Source: Umezawaea sp042738955
GTDB lineage: Bacteria > Actinomycetota > Actinomycetes > Mycobacteriales > Pseudonocardiaceae
DNA: 64,000 nucleotides
Direction: 5' to 3'
NCBI RefSeq assembly: GCF_042738955.1
Contig: NZ_JBHYHC010000004.1
Coordinates: 1-64,000, forward strand
Made by a program: the position numbers and the translations under genes. This document shows, in pieces, positions 7,780-20,479 of the stretch (position 1 is the first letter of the stretch; every line of letters starts with the position of its first letter). The notes below the pieces were generated by a model, which made no database searches, was not told where the DNA came from, and saw nothing but the letters and a program-made list of their open reading frames with translations.

Positions 7780-8748
7780 ATGGCTGGCAAGAGCGGGTCT
7801 CCGGCGGTGGAGCTGGAAGTCGGCGACCGGACCGTGCGGATCTCCAACCCGGACCGCGTGTACTTCTCCGCGCGCGGTGAGACGAAGCTCGACCTGGCCC
7901 GGTACTACCTGGGCGTCGGTGAGGGGATCGTGCGGGCGCTGCGCGAGCGGCCGTGCATGACGCACCGGTTCCCGGACGGCGTGGACGGGGAGAAGGTGCA
8001 CCAGAAGCGGCTGCCGCACGGGGCGCCGCCGTGGGTGCAGACGGTGCGGGTGAAGTTCCCGCGCTACAACCGGCACGCGGACGAGCTGTGCGTGACGCAC
8101 CTGGCGGACGTGGTGTGGTCGGTGCAGATGTCAGCCGTGGAGTTCCACCCGTGGAACTCGCGGCGCGCGGACACCGAGAAGCCCGACGAGTGGCGGATCG
8201 ACCTGGACCCGATGCCGGACTGCGACTTCGCGACGGTGCGGCGGGTCGCGCACGTCGCGCACGAGGTGCTGGACGAGCTGGGCGCGGTCGGGTGGCCGAA
8301 GACGTCCGGTGGCGCGGGGCTGCACGTGTACGTGCGGATCCGGCCGGAGTGGGGGTTCGCGGACGTGCGGCGGGCCGCGCTGGCGTTCGCCCGCGAGGTG
8401 GAGCGGCGGACGCCGGACGACGTGACGACCACGTGGTGGCGCAAGGACCGCGACCCGCGGAAGCTGTTCGTGGACTACAACCAGAACGCCCGCGACCACA
8501 CGATCGCCGCCGCGTACTCGGTGCGCGGCAAGGCCGAGGGGACCGTGTCCACCCCGATCGGGTGGGACGAAGTGGACGAAGTGGACCCGCGGGACTTCAC
8601 GATCGCCACGGTGCCCGCGCGGTTCGCGGCGCTCGGCGACCTGCACGCGGGCATCGACGACGCGCCGTTCTCGCTGGCCCCGCTGCTGGAGTGGGCCGAG
8701 CGCGACGAGCGGGACGGGGCCGCCGATCCCGGCGGCGCCGAGGACTGA
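7780..8748 (+). CDS. ligD: Second stand-alone LigD-type polymerase domain
   Basis: 322 residues from ATG 7780; an in-frame TTG at 7771 is less likely. The LigD polymerase motifs are complete: WRIDLDPMP with catalytic aspartates (about residue 142), SGGAGLHVYVRI, and the DHTIAAAYSVR segment near the C-terminus. It is a distant paralogue of the domain at 1942-2892. The FPxxVxGxKxHQKxLP-type stretch (HRFPDGVDGEKVHQKRLPHG) places it in the larger Mt-PolDom-like subgroup. Its role would be gap filling or ribonucleotide addition at breaks. It is transcribed 12 nt downstream of the MocR gene but is probably functionally unrelated to it. Confidence 0.9.
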   Translation: MAGKSGSPAVELEVGDRTVRISNPDRVYFSARGETKLDLARYYLGVGEGIVRALRERPCMTHRFPDGVDGEKVHQKRLPHGAPPWVQTVRVKFPRYNRHADELCVTHLADVVWSVQMSAVEFHPWNSRRADTEKPDEWRIDLDPMPDCDFATVRRVAHVAHEVLDELGAVGWPKTSGGAGLHVYVRIRPEWGFADVRRAALAFAREVERRTPDDVTTTWWRKDRDPRKLFVDYNQNARDHTIAAAYSVRGKAEGTVSTPIGWDEVDEVDPRDFTIATVPARFAALGDLHAGIDDAPFSLAPLLEWAERDERDGAADPGGAED

Positions 8749-8858
8749 CGTCAGACGAACCCCAAGTTTTGCGCCTCACCGTGGACCCCGGCGGTCGCGG
8801 AGGTCGACCATGTGCGCGACGGCGCGACGAGGCGCCCGAGTCACGAGGAGGTCCTCCT

Positions 8859-10232
8859 GTGAGAGCCGCACTGGCCGGAGCACTGGGCGTCGTTCTCGCC
8901 CTGGGTCTCGCCTCCCCCGCGTCCGCCGCGACAGGCCCGGAGGTCACCGCCTGCCCGACGGCGCTGCCCGCGGACACCACCTGCTACGGCGGCCAGGACG
9001 TCAACGGCGCTTACTACACGATCGCCATGCCCAAGGCGTGGAACGGCTCCCTGGTCGTGCACTCGCACGGCGGACCCGATCTCGGCGCTCCCACGCCCGC
9101 CCGCACGACCGACGACCTGACCCGCTGGTCGGTCATGGTCCGCGAGGGCTACCTGTGGGCCGGGTCGTCCTACCGGCGCGGCGGGTACGGCACGCGCATG
9201 GCGGCCGCCGACACCGAGAACCTGCGCAAGCTGGTCATCGCCAAGTTCGGCAAGCCGCGCAAGACGTTCCTGCACGGCCAGTCGTGGGGCGGGAACGTGG
9301 CGGCCAAGACCGCCGAGCTGTACCCGTTCTCCTACGACGCCGTGCTGCTCACCAGCGGCGTGCTGGCGGGCGGGTCGCGCGGCTACGACTACCGCGTGGA
9401 CCTGCGCGTGGTCTACCAGTACTACTGCGGCAACCACCCGAGGCCGACCGAGCCGCAGTACCCGCTGTGGCAGGGGTTGCGGCCGGACTCCACGATGACC
9501 AGCGCGGGCCTGCGGGCGCGGCTGGACGAGTGCACCGGCCTCACGACCCCGGCGACCCGGACGCCCGCGCAGCAGCGGAACCTGGACGACATCCTCGGGG
9601 TCACGCACATCGTGGAGAGCGCGCTGGCGTCGCACCTGAACTTCGCGACGTTCACGTTCCGCGACATCGTCCACAACCGGCTCGGCGACCGGAACCCGTT
9701 CAGCAACAAGGGTGTCCGCTACTCCGGGTCGCACGACGACGCCGCCCTGAACGCCGGCGTGGAGCGGTTCTCCGCCGACCCGTCGGCCGCCCGCGACCTG
9801 TCGTACGACAGCGACATCACCGGCACGGTGAACGTCCCGGTGCTGACGATGCACGCCATCGGCGACCCGACGGCGTTCGTGGAGCACGAGGCGGCGTACC
9901 GGGCCTCGCTGGGGTGGCGGCAGAACCTGGTGCAGACGTTCACCACCGAGACCGAGCACAGCGCCCTCAGCGACTCCGAGTACGCGAGCGCGCTGAAGGC
10001 GTTGGCGACGTGGGAGCGCACCGGCCGCAAGCCCACCCCGGCGTCCGTCGCGGCGGCCTGCCCGGCCAACGACGCCAAGTACGGCAAGGGGTGCTTCTTC
10101 AACCCGACGTACACCCCGAAGTCCTACGCGTCACGGGTGAACGCCCGCCCCGGCGGCACCCACTGGCCCGCGCTGACCCCGTTGCAGTCGCTGCTGTGGG
10201 AGTGGCAGGGCGTCAAGGGAATCGCGCCCTAG
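8859..10232 (+). CDS. Secreted alpha/beta hydrolase
   Basis: 457 residues from GTG 8859 with GAGGAGG 7 nt upstream. The N-terminus is a clear Sec signal peptide (VRAALAGALGVVLALGLASP, ending near ASAA). The mature protein has a nucleophile elbow HGQSWGGN (serine about residue 148), a possible acid in MHAIGDPTAF, and a candidate catalytic histidine in ETEHSALS. Cysteine pairs suggest disulfides outside the cell. The substrate is unknown; peptide or ester hydrolysis is plausible. An open frame runs in from ligD, but the signal peptide and ribosome site fix the start here. Confidence 0.8.
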   Translation: MRAALAGALGVVLALGLASPASAATGPEVTACPTALPADTTCYGGQDVNGAYYTIAMPKAWNGSLVVHSHGGPDLGAPTPARTTDDLTRWSVMVREGYLWAGSSYRRGGYGTRMAAADTENLRKLVIAKFGKPRKTFLHGQSWGGNVAAKTAELYPFSYDAVLLTSGVLAGGSRGYDYRVDLRVVYQYYCGNHPRPTEPQYPLWQGLRPDSTMTSAGLRARLDECTGLTTPATRTPAQQRNLDDILGVTHIVESALASHLNFATFTFRDIVHNRLGDRNPFSNKGVRYSGSHDDAALNAGVERFSADPSAARDLSYDSDITGTVNVPVLTMHAIGDPTAFVEHEAAYRASLGWRQNLVQTFTTETEHSALSDSEYASALKALATWERTGRKPTPASVAAACPANDAKYGKGCFFNPTYTPKSYASRVNARPGGTHWPALTPLQSLLWEWQGVKGIAP

Positions 10233-10238
10233 GACCGC

Positions 10239-10277
10239 GACCGCCGGGGGCCCGCACGCCCCCGGCGGTCCTCTTTT
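10239..10277 (+). terminator. Rho-independent terminator after secreted hydrolase
   Basis: A 13-bp perfect stem, GACCGCCGGGGGC at 10239-10251 and GCCCCCGGCGGTC at 10258-10270, with 6-nt loop CCGCAC, followed by CTCTTTT. It lies 7 nt after the stop at 10232. Confidence 0.9.
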
Positions 10278-10300
10278 CCCGACCAGATCGGAGGAATCCG

Positions 10301-10519
10301 ATGCGCCCGTACCGGTGGATCCCCCACGACGGGAACCGCCACGCCGTGACCGTGGCGCTGGGCCCCGGCGACCACGCCCTGACGTTGTGCGGCCTGCCCC
10401 TCGACATCCCGGCGGAACCGCCCCCGGCGTGGCCCGACGGCTGTTGGCCCGAGTGCGCCACGTGCGACGAGCAGTGGCGGGTGGCCGAAGGCATCCCGAG
10501 TCGGCACCGGCAGACGTAG
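10301..10519 (+). CDS. Small zinc-finger protein
   Basis: 72 residues with GGAGGA 5 nt before ATG 10301. Starts MRPYRWIPHDGNRHAVTV and contains four cysteines (LTLCGLPL, then GCWPECATCDEQW), a pattern of small actinobacterial zinc-binding proteins. No enzymatic domain. It follows a strong terminator, so it must have its own promoter or depend on readthrough. Function unknown. Confidence 0.75.
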   Translation: MRPYRWIPHDGNRHAVTVALGPGDHALTLCGLPLDIPAEPPPAWPDGCWPECATCDEQWRVAEGIPSRHRQT

Positions 10520-10538
10520 TCGTTGTCCCACAACGACT
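10518..10538. terminator. Short palindrome at the end of the zinc-finger gene
   Basis: AGTCGTTGT at 10518-10526 and ACAACGACT at 10530-10538 flank CCC, a perfect 9-bp stem that overlaps the TAG stop. There is no T tract, so a weak terminator or a protein-binding palindrome are both possible. Confidence 0.4.
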
Positions 10539-10880
10539 TCCGAGACGCTGGTCACCGGTTGTTCCCTCGGGGACCACGTTCCGGCTATGCTGCTGTCACC
10601 GCGCACAGGCGGCGATGTTGCGCTGCGCGCAAAGAATTTACCGAATCGTCGTCTGGAATCAGCCTTACCCCCCACCCTCACCCCAATGGTCGTGCAGACT
10701 GATCCGACCGGGCCAAGGGCACGTCGCCGTGGGCGACCGAGACGAACGACTCCTCCGCGCCGCGGTCGCGCCGATCGGCCATCCGAGTGCGTCAGGTCGT
10801 GCGGTGGCGGCAAGTCCGGTCTAATGGCTACCACCGGCTCCTCGCATCGACAGTGGAAATGTCCACGAAGGGCGCTCACG
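10539..10880. other. Intergenic region before Uma2 gene
   Basis: About 340 nt between the small zinc-finger gene and the Uma2-family gene. The sequence is less GC-rich around 10620-10680 (AAAGAATTTACCGAATCG), which is where a promoter for the downstream gene could lie, but I could not pick convincing -35/-10 boxes. No supported coding frame. Confidence 0.4.
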
Positions 10881-11444
10881 ATGGGACATATTCCCGCGTT
10901 CACCAGCGGCAGGCCGCTGACTAGGGTTGACCTGGAGTCGATGCCAGATGACGGGCACCGCTACGAACTGTCGGACGGGGTGCTCATCGTGAGCCCGTCA
11001 CCCCGCCCGGTGCACCAGCGCGCAGTCGCGAGACTGCTGGTCGCGCTCACCGCCGAGTGCCCCGACGACATGGAAGTCCTCCCCGCGCCCCTCGACGTGG
11101 TCCTCGCCGAGGACACGGTGTTCATCCCCGACATCGTGATCGGCTACCGGACGGCCTTCACCACCCGCGCCCTCATGGGCCCGCCCGTGCTCGCCGTCGA
11201 GGTCCACTCCAAGAGCACCCGTCTCGTCGACCTGGAACTCAAACGCGCCCGGCTCCAGCAGGCGGGCTGCCCCAACTACTGGCTCGTCGACACCGAGGAA
11301 CCCCACCTGCGTTGCCTCGCGCTGCGCGACGGCGTCTACGAGGAGGTGGCGCTGTCCGTCGGTGACGAGGAGGTGTTCCTCTCCGAGCCGTTCAAGCTCC
11401 GCATCACCGCCGCCTCCCTGGTCTCCAGCCACCCGTCCCCCTGA
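10881..11444 (+). CDS. Uma2-family (PD-(D/E)XK-like) putative endonuclease
   Basis: 187 residues. The Uma2/DUF820 pattern is clear: DGHRYELSDGVLIVSPSP at residues 25-42, a PDIVIGYR strand (acid of the nuclease core), then LAVEVHSKSTRLVDLELKRARLQQAG, with the E-x-K-like residues, and NYWLVDTE. The fold is restriction-endonuclease-like and the family is very common in actinomycetes and cyanobacteria, but its role is undefined. ATG 10881 is preceded by GAAGGGC. Convergent with metH. An upstream in-frame extension exists but lacks family similarity. Confidence 0.85.
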   Translation: MGHIPAFTSGRPLTRVDLESMPDDGHRYELSDGVLIVSPSPRPVHQRAVARLLVALTAECPDDMEVLPAPLDVVLAEDTVFIPDIVIGYRTAFTTRALMGPPVLAVEVHSKSTRLVDLELKRARLQQAGCPNYWLVDTEEPHLRCLALRDGVYEEVALSVGDEEVFLSEPFKLRITAASLVSSHPSP

Positions 11445-11560
11445 ACCGACCACCGCGCCATCCCCTGGGGGCATCCCGGCGCCGCACGCCGGGCAGCCCT
11501 GCCGGGTGATGGCCACCCCTACTGGCGTCAGGTTGAGGGGATTGCGCGGCGGGCGTCAGC

Positions 11561-15157
<3,597 letters not shown>

Positions 15158-15162
15158 GGGCA

Positions 15163-15247
15163 GCCTCCACAGGGGTGGAGGCGCCCTTGCTGACCGGAAG
15201 CGGGAACGAGCGTGGCGGACCTGTGGTCCGTTGCAGCGCCTCTCGAC
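15163..15247 (-). promoter_or_regulatory. Putative S-adenosylhomocysteine (SAH) riboswitch controlling metH
   Basis: Read on the minus strand from 15247, the leader has GUCGAGAGGCGCUGCAA, a hairpin CGGACC-ACA-GGUCCG (15230-15216), then CCACGCUCG, and further on AAGGGCGCCUC. This order and these conserved blocks match the SAH aptamer. CGAG (15245-15242) pairs with CUCG (15210-15207). GAGGCGC (15242-15236) pairs with GCGCCUC (15184-15178) to form the pseudoknot helix. The same CCUCC can instead pair with the ribosome site in an 8-bp hairpin, GCCUCCAC (15182-15175) with GUGGAGGC (15170-15163), loop of 4. Ligand binding would therefore free the ribosome site and turn metH translation on. Confidence 0.85.
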
Positions 15248-15287
15248 CCGCGGCCGAGATTACCGGAAACGGCGGTAGATTGCGGCC

Positions 15288-15773
15288 GTGGACCAGATCG
15301 TGGACATCTACACCGACGGCGCCTGCTGGACCAACCCCGGACCGGGAGGGTGGGGCGCGGTGCTGCGGTACGGCGCGCACGAGAAGGAGCTGTGCGGCGG
15401 CGAGGCGACCGAGACCACGAACAACCGGATGGAGCTGACCGCCCCGATCCGGGCGTTGGACCACCTCAAGCGGCCCGTGACCGTGCGGCTGTTCACCGAC
15501 AGCACGTACGTCCGCAACGGCATCCTGGAGTGGCTGCCGAAGTGGAAGGCCAACGGCTGGCGCACCGCGGCGAAGCAGCCGGTGAAGAACGCGGACCTCT
15601 GGGTGCTGCTGGAGAAGGCCGTGCAACGTCACACGGTCGAGTGGCACTGGGTGAAGGGGCACGCCGGGGATCCGGGCAACGAGCACGCCGACCGGCTCGC
15701 GCTGCGCGGCCTGGAGGAGGCGCTCCGCGAGGCGGGCCACGACCCGGCGACCTACCGGTCAGCGGCCCGCTGA
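15288..15773 (+). CDS. rnhA: Ribonuclease HI
   Basis: 161 residues from GTG 15288. All four catalytic acids are visible: Asp10 in IYTDGAC, Glu in NNRMELTA (about residue 48), Asp in LFTDSTYV (about 70) and Asp in GNEHADRLA (about 130), with the WVKGHAGDPGN flap histidine. It degrades RNA in RNA-DNA hybrids (R-loops, primers). Length is normal for a bacterial RNase HI with no extra binding domain. Its promoter lies in the 130-nt region shared with the metH leader. Confidence 0.96.
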   Translation: MDQIVDIYTDGACWTNPGPGGWGAVLRYGAHEKELCGGEATETTNNRMELTAPIRALDHLKRPVTVRLFTDSTYVRNGILEWLPKWKANGWRTAAKQPVKNADLWVLLEKAVQRHTVEWHWVKGHAGDPGNEHADRLALRGLEEALREAGHDPATYRSAAR

Positions 15774-15815
15774 AAGTCGATTGTCCGGCCGGGACGCCGC
15801 TGCGATGATCCGCCG

Positions 15816-16649
15816 ATGCCCACCTTCCCGGCCCGTGACGGCGTCGAACTCGCGTACACCGCCCTCGGCGAGGGGCCGCCGATGGTGTGCCTTCCGGGTG
15901 GCCCGATGCTCGACTCGGAGTACCTCGGCGACCTCGGCGGCCTGTCCGCGCACCGGACGCTGATCCGCCTCGACCTGCGCGGCACCGGCGGGTCCGGCAC
16001 GCCCGCCGACCCCGCGTCCTACCGCTGCGACCGCCAAGTCGACGACGTGGAGGCGCTGCGCGAGCACCTCGGCCTCGACCGGATGGACCTGCTGGGCCAC
16101 TCCGCGGGCGCGAACCTCGCCGTCCTGCACGCGACCCGCCACCCGTCGCGGATCGGGCGGCTCGTGCTGCTCACGCCGAGCACCTTCGCCCTCGGTCTCG
16201 CGGCCACCGCCGACGACCGCCGCGCCGTGATGCTCCACCGGGCCGACGAGCCGTCGTTCGAGGCGGTGTCGGCGGCGCTCGACCGCATCACCGCGGGCCA
16301 GGCCGGGCCGGACGACTGGGAGGCCATCGTCCCGTTCACCTACGGCCGCTGGGACGACGCGGCCCGTGCCCACCACGCGGCCGACCGCCGCCACCCCGAG
16401 GCCGCCGCGGCCTACGTCGCCGAAGGCGCCTTCGACCCGCCCGCCACCCGCGCGGCGCTCACCGCGTTGACCGCCGAGGTGCTGGTGGTCGCGGGCGGGA
16501 AGGACATGGCGACCCCCGCCCGTGTCATCGCCGAGTACGCCGCCCTGTTCCCCACCGCGACCCTCCACACCCTGCCGACCGGCGGCCACTTCCCGTGGCT
16601 CGACGACCCGGCGTGGGTCACCACGACCCTGGCGACTTTCCTGCGCTGA
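15816..16649 (+). CDS. Alpha/beta hydrolase (prolyl iminopeptidase-like)
   Basis: 277 residues, cytoplasmic. Motifs: LPGGPMLDSEYL oxyanion region, RGTGGSGTP, nucleophile elbow GHSAGAN (Ser about 95), acid in VAGGKDMATP and histidine in PTGGHFPWLDDP. The GGP and RGTGxSxxP features are typical of proline iminopeptidase-like and related hydrolases. Substrate unknown. It follows rnhA by 42 nt on the same strand and may be co-transcribed with it and with the next gene. Confidence 0.85.
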   Translation: MPTFPARDGVELAYTALGEGPPMVCLPGGPMLDSEYLGDLGGLSAHRTLIRLDLRGTGGSGTPADPASYRCDRQVDDVEALREHLGLDRMDLLGHSAGANLAVLHATRHPSRIGRLVLLTPSTFALGLAATADDRRAVMLHRADEPSFEAVSAALDRITAGQAGPDDWEAIVPFTYGRWDDAARAHHAADRRHPEAAAAYVAEGAFDPPATRAALTALTAEVLVVAGGKDMATPARVIAEYAALFPTATLHTLPTGGHFPWLDDPAWVTTTLATFLR

Positions 16650-16687
16650 CGCGGTCGCCGCCGTTACCCTCGATCCGGGGTGGTGAC

Positions 16688-17338
16688 ATGACCGAGCGGA
16701 TCACACCGGAGCAGTTCCACGCCTCCGACGGCGTGCGCGACTGGCGGGTCGTGTTCGCCGCCGCGTGCGCCCACTTCCGCGCCGGTTCCTTCGCCCAGGG
16801 CCTCGACCTGGTGATCGCGATCGGCGAACTGGCCGCCGAACTGGACCACGCCCCGGACGTCGACCTGCGCTCCGACGGCGTGACCGTGTCCCTCCCCGCG
16901 GCCACCGCGGGCGGGTTCGCCGAACACGACATCACCCTCGCCCAGGAGATCTCCCTGGCGGCCCGCTCCCTCGGCCTCACCCCCGACCCGAGCGCCGTGA
17001 AGACCGTCCAGGTCACCATCGACGCCTTGGTCGGCTTCGAGGTCCGCCCGTTCTGGCGAGCCGTCCTCGGCTACCAGGACCTCGGCCCCGAGGACCTGGT
17101 CGACCCGCAGGGCCGCGGCCCGTGCTTCTGGTTCCAGGAGATGGGCGCTCCACGCGACGAGCGCAACCGCCTCCACATCGACGTCGCCGTCCCCCACGAC
17201 CTGGCCGAGGACCGCGTGGCGGCGGCGGTCGCCGCGGGCGGCCACGTCGTCAGCGACACCCACGCCCCGATGTGGTGGGTACTGGCCGACGCCGAGGGCA
17301 ACGAGGCCTGCGTCGCGACCTGGGTGGGCCGCGACTGA
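16688..17338 (+). CDS. Fusion of pterin-4a-carbinolamine dehydratase and VOC domains
   Basis: 216 residues. Residues 1-100 resemble 4a-hydroxytetrahydrobiopterin dehydratase: ELAAELDHAPDVDLRSDGVTV and the following AGGFAEHDITLAQEI. Residues 105-216 form a vicinal-oxygen-chelate (glyoxalase-like) domain, with RPFWRAVLGYQDLG, GPCFWFQEM, NRLHIDVAVP and ADAEGNEACV. The first domain classically recycles the pterin cofactor; the second may bind a metal or a small ligand. No pterin-dependent hydroxylase is nearby, so the biological role is unclear. Starts at ATG 16688, convergent with the sigma-factor gene. Confidence 0.8.
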   Translation: MTERITPEQFHASDGVRDWRVVFAAACAHFRAGSFAQGLDLVIAIGELAAELDHAPDVDLRSDGVTVSLPAATAGGFAEHDITLAQEISLAARSLGLTPDPSAVKTVQVTIDALVGFEVRPFWRAVLGYQDLGPEDLVDPQGRGPCFWFQEMGAPRDERNRLHIDVAVPHDLAEDRVAAAVAAGGHVVSDTHAPMWWVLADAEGNEACVATWVGRD

Positions 17339-17339
17339 G

Positions 17340-18544
<1,205 letters not shown>

Positions 18545-18548
<4 letters not shown>

Positions 18549-18946
18549 TGCTCGACGCTGGGCGCGCTCATCACCTCGCGCACCTCGATCTCCTGGCCGA
18601 TCGGCGCACCGCCGGGGCCGGGCGCCGCGGACGCCTGCGCGGCGATCTCCAGCGCGCGGTCCAGCGTCTCCACGTCGACCGTCCAGTAGCCCGCGAGGAA
18701 CTCCTTCGACTCCGGGAACGGCCCGTCCGTCACGACCGGCGCGCCCTCGCCCTTGAACACCACGATCTTCGCGACCTCGGGACCGGCGAGGCCCTGGGCG
18801 TCGACCAGTTCGCCCTTGTCGGTCAACTCCTGGCCGAGCGCCTGCTGGAAGTCGATGTGCGCCTTGATGTCACCGGGAGCCCAGCTGGTGATCGGCTCCA
18901 CACCCTCGATCTTCCCGTAGCTCATCAGCAGCATGAACTTCGGCAT
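18545..18946 (-). CDS. DGPF-domain (YCII-related) protein
   Basis: 133 residues from ATG 18946 with AGGAG 9 nt upstream. The protein begins MPKFMLLMSYGKIEG and has VVTDGPFPESKEFLAGYW, the DGPF signature that names the family. It is the standard genetic partner of ECF42 sigma factors and is translationally coupled to one here. Its biochemical activity is unknown; an enzyme-like YCII fold is predicted. The pair forms a complete stress-response module. Confidence 0.92.
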
Positions 18947-18997
18947 GGTGGTTCTCCTCGCGCTCCGCCGCGCCGGTGTCGGCGCCGTCACCAGAAG

Positions 18998-19024
18998 GAC
19001 GGACCACACGACGGGTTCTCTACA
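18998..19024 (-). promoter_or_regulatory. Candidate autoregulated ECF42 promoter
   Basis: On the minus strand, TGTAGA (19024-19019) is separated by 17 nt from CGTC (19001-18998), 52 nt before the DGPF start codon. This resembles the reported ECF42 promoter pattern (TGTCGA at -35, CGAC/CGTC at -10) with one mismatch. Confidence 0.4.
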
Positions 19025-19126
19025 TCGGGACGGGCGGATTTTCCGACGGATTCACGCGGACCGCCATTCCGGGGGCCGGGAGGAGGGGTGAACACTCCTC
19101 TCCATGTTCAACTTATAGCGCACCGG

Positions 19127-19146
19127 GGGGCTTGCGGCAAGGCCCC
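19127..19146 (+). promoter_or_regulatory. Rifamycin-associated element (RAE)
   Basis: The 20-bp sequence GGGGCTTGCGGCAAGGCCCC matches the inverted-repeat element found upstream of rifamycin-inducible resistance genes in actinomycetes. It lies 59 nt before the glycosyltransferase start. A TATAGC box is just upstream (19114-19119), and a CCTGGTACCAGG palindrome (19175-19186) lies between the element and the gene. Confidence 0.9.
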
Positions 19147-19205
19147 GTCTGTGCCGCACAATCTCCGTCCTAAGCCTGGTACCAGGGGAAACGGGGAGTC
19201 GCCGA

Positions 19206-20429
19206 GTGCGAGTGTTGTTGTCGACGTACGGATCTCGGGGGGACGTCGAGCCGCTGATGGGCCTCGCGGTGGAACTGCGGGCCCTCGGCGTTGAGGTGGT
19301 GATGTGCGCGCCGCCGGACTTCGCCGAACGACTGGCGGGCGTCGGCGTGCCGCTGGTGCCGTTCGGCCCGTCGGCGAGCGAGCTGACGAGGTCGGCGCCA
19401 CCGCCGTCGGGGCTGCCCGAACGCGCGGCGGCGTTGATCGCCGACCAGTTCGAGGTGGTCACCGAGGTGGCGCGGGAGTGCGACGCGATGGTGGTGACCG
19501 GCGTGCTGCCCACGGTGGCGGGCGCGCTGTCGGTCGCGGAGAAGGTGGGCGTCCGGGCGGTGTCGGTGACGTTCCAGCAGCTCACGCTGCCGTCGCCGCA
19601 CCACCGGCCGCTGGCGTATCCGGGCAGGTCGCTGCCCGCGGACGAGACGGACAGCCAGGTGCTGTGGGACCTGGACGCGCTGACGGTCAACGCGCTGTTC
19701 GGCGAGGCGCTCAACTCCAACCGGGCCGCGAACGGCCTGCCGCCGGTGGCCGACGTCCGCCACTACGTGCTGGGCGACCGGCCGTGGCTGGCGACGGACC
19801 CGGTGCTCGACCCGTGGCGCGAGCCCGCGTACTTCGACGTGGTGCAGACCGGGGCGTGGATCCTGCCGTACGAACGCCCGCTGCCCGCCGACCTGGTGGC
19901 GTTCCTGGACGCCGGGGAGCGGCCGGTGTTCGTGGGGTTCGGCAGCATGCCGATGCACGGGTCGGCGGACGTGGCCGCGGTCGCCGTCGCGGCGGTCCGG
20001 GCAGTGGGCCGCCGCGTGGTCGTGCAGCGCGGCTGGGCCGGGCTGGACGCGGTCGACGGCCTCGACGACTGCTTCGTCGTCGGCGAGGTCAACCAGCAGG
20101 CGCTGTTCGGCCGGGTGGCCGCCGTCGTGCACCACGGCGGCGCGGGCACCACGACCACGGCCACGCGGGCGGGCGTGCCCCAAGTGGTGGTGCCGCAGCT
20201 CGCGGACCAGCCGTACTGGGCGGGCCGGGTGGCCGACCTGGGCGTCGGCGTGGCGCACGACGGGCCGACGCCGACCGCCGCTTCCCTGACTTCCGCCCTC
20301 CGGACGGCCCTGTCGCCGGGGACGCGTGAGCGGGCCGCGACCGTGGCCGGCACGATCCGCACCGACGGGGCGGCGGTGGCCGCGCGGCTGCTGGTCGACA
20401 CCGTCACACGAGAAGGGCAGCCCGCGTGA
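19206..20429 (+). CDS. rgt: GT1-family glycosyltransferase, probable rifamycin glycosyltransferase
   Basis: 407 residues with a GT-B fold: N-terminal acceptor domain starting VRVLLSTYGSRGDVEPLMGLA and C-terminal nucleotide-sugar domain with FVGFGSMPM and the VVHHGGAGTTTTATRAGVPQVVVP signature (in two parts, about residues 305-325). Family 1 enzymes of this type glycosylate macrolactones and glycopeptides. The RAE upstream argues that the physiological acceptor is a rifamycin, as for actinomycete Rgt enzymes that glucosylate the C23 hydroxyl. GGGGAG precedes GTG 19206. The helicase gene follows directly, so both should be induced together. Without the RAE I would have called it only a generic glycosyltransferase. 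Confidence 0.85.
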   Translation: MRVLLSTYGSRGDVEPLMGLAVELRALGVEVVMCAPPDFAERLAGVGVPLVPFGPSASELTRSAPPPSGLPERAAALIADQFEVVTEVARECDAMVVTGVLPTVAGALSVAEKVGVRAVSVTFQQLTLPSPHHRPLAYPGRSLPADETDSQVLWDLDALTVNALFGEALNSNRAANGLPPVADVRHYVLGDRPWLATDPVLDPWREPAYFDVVQTGAWILPYERPLPADLVAFLDAGERPVFVGFGSMPMHGSADVAAVAVAAVRAVGRRVVVQRGWAGLDAVDGLDDCFVVGEVNQQALFGRVAAVVHHGGAGTTTTATRAGVPQVVVPQLADQPYWAGRVADLGVGVAHDGPTPTAASLTSALRTALSPGTRERAATVAGTIRTDGAAVAARLLVDTVTREGQPA

Positions 20430-20479
20430 GCCGCGCGGGGTCGCCGGACTCGATCGTCGTTCAACGTTGTGAGGGGCCT

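Noticed and set aside
7953..8858. Upstream extension of the secreted hydrolase into ligD
   Set aside because: The extension is an out-of-frame reading of ligD; the signal peptide and GAGGAGG ribosome site place the start at 8859.
15158..15287. Cobalamin riboswitch upstream of metH
   Set aside because: No B12-box-like sequence and the leader is too short (about 100 nt); the conserved blocks and pairing fit the SAH aptamer instead.
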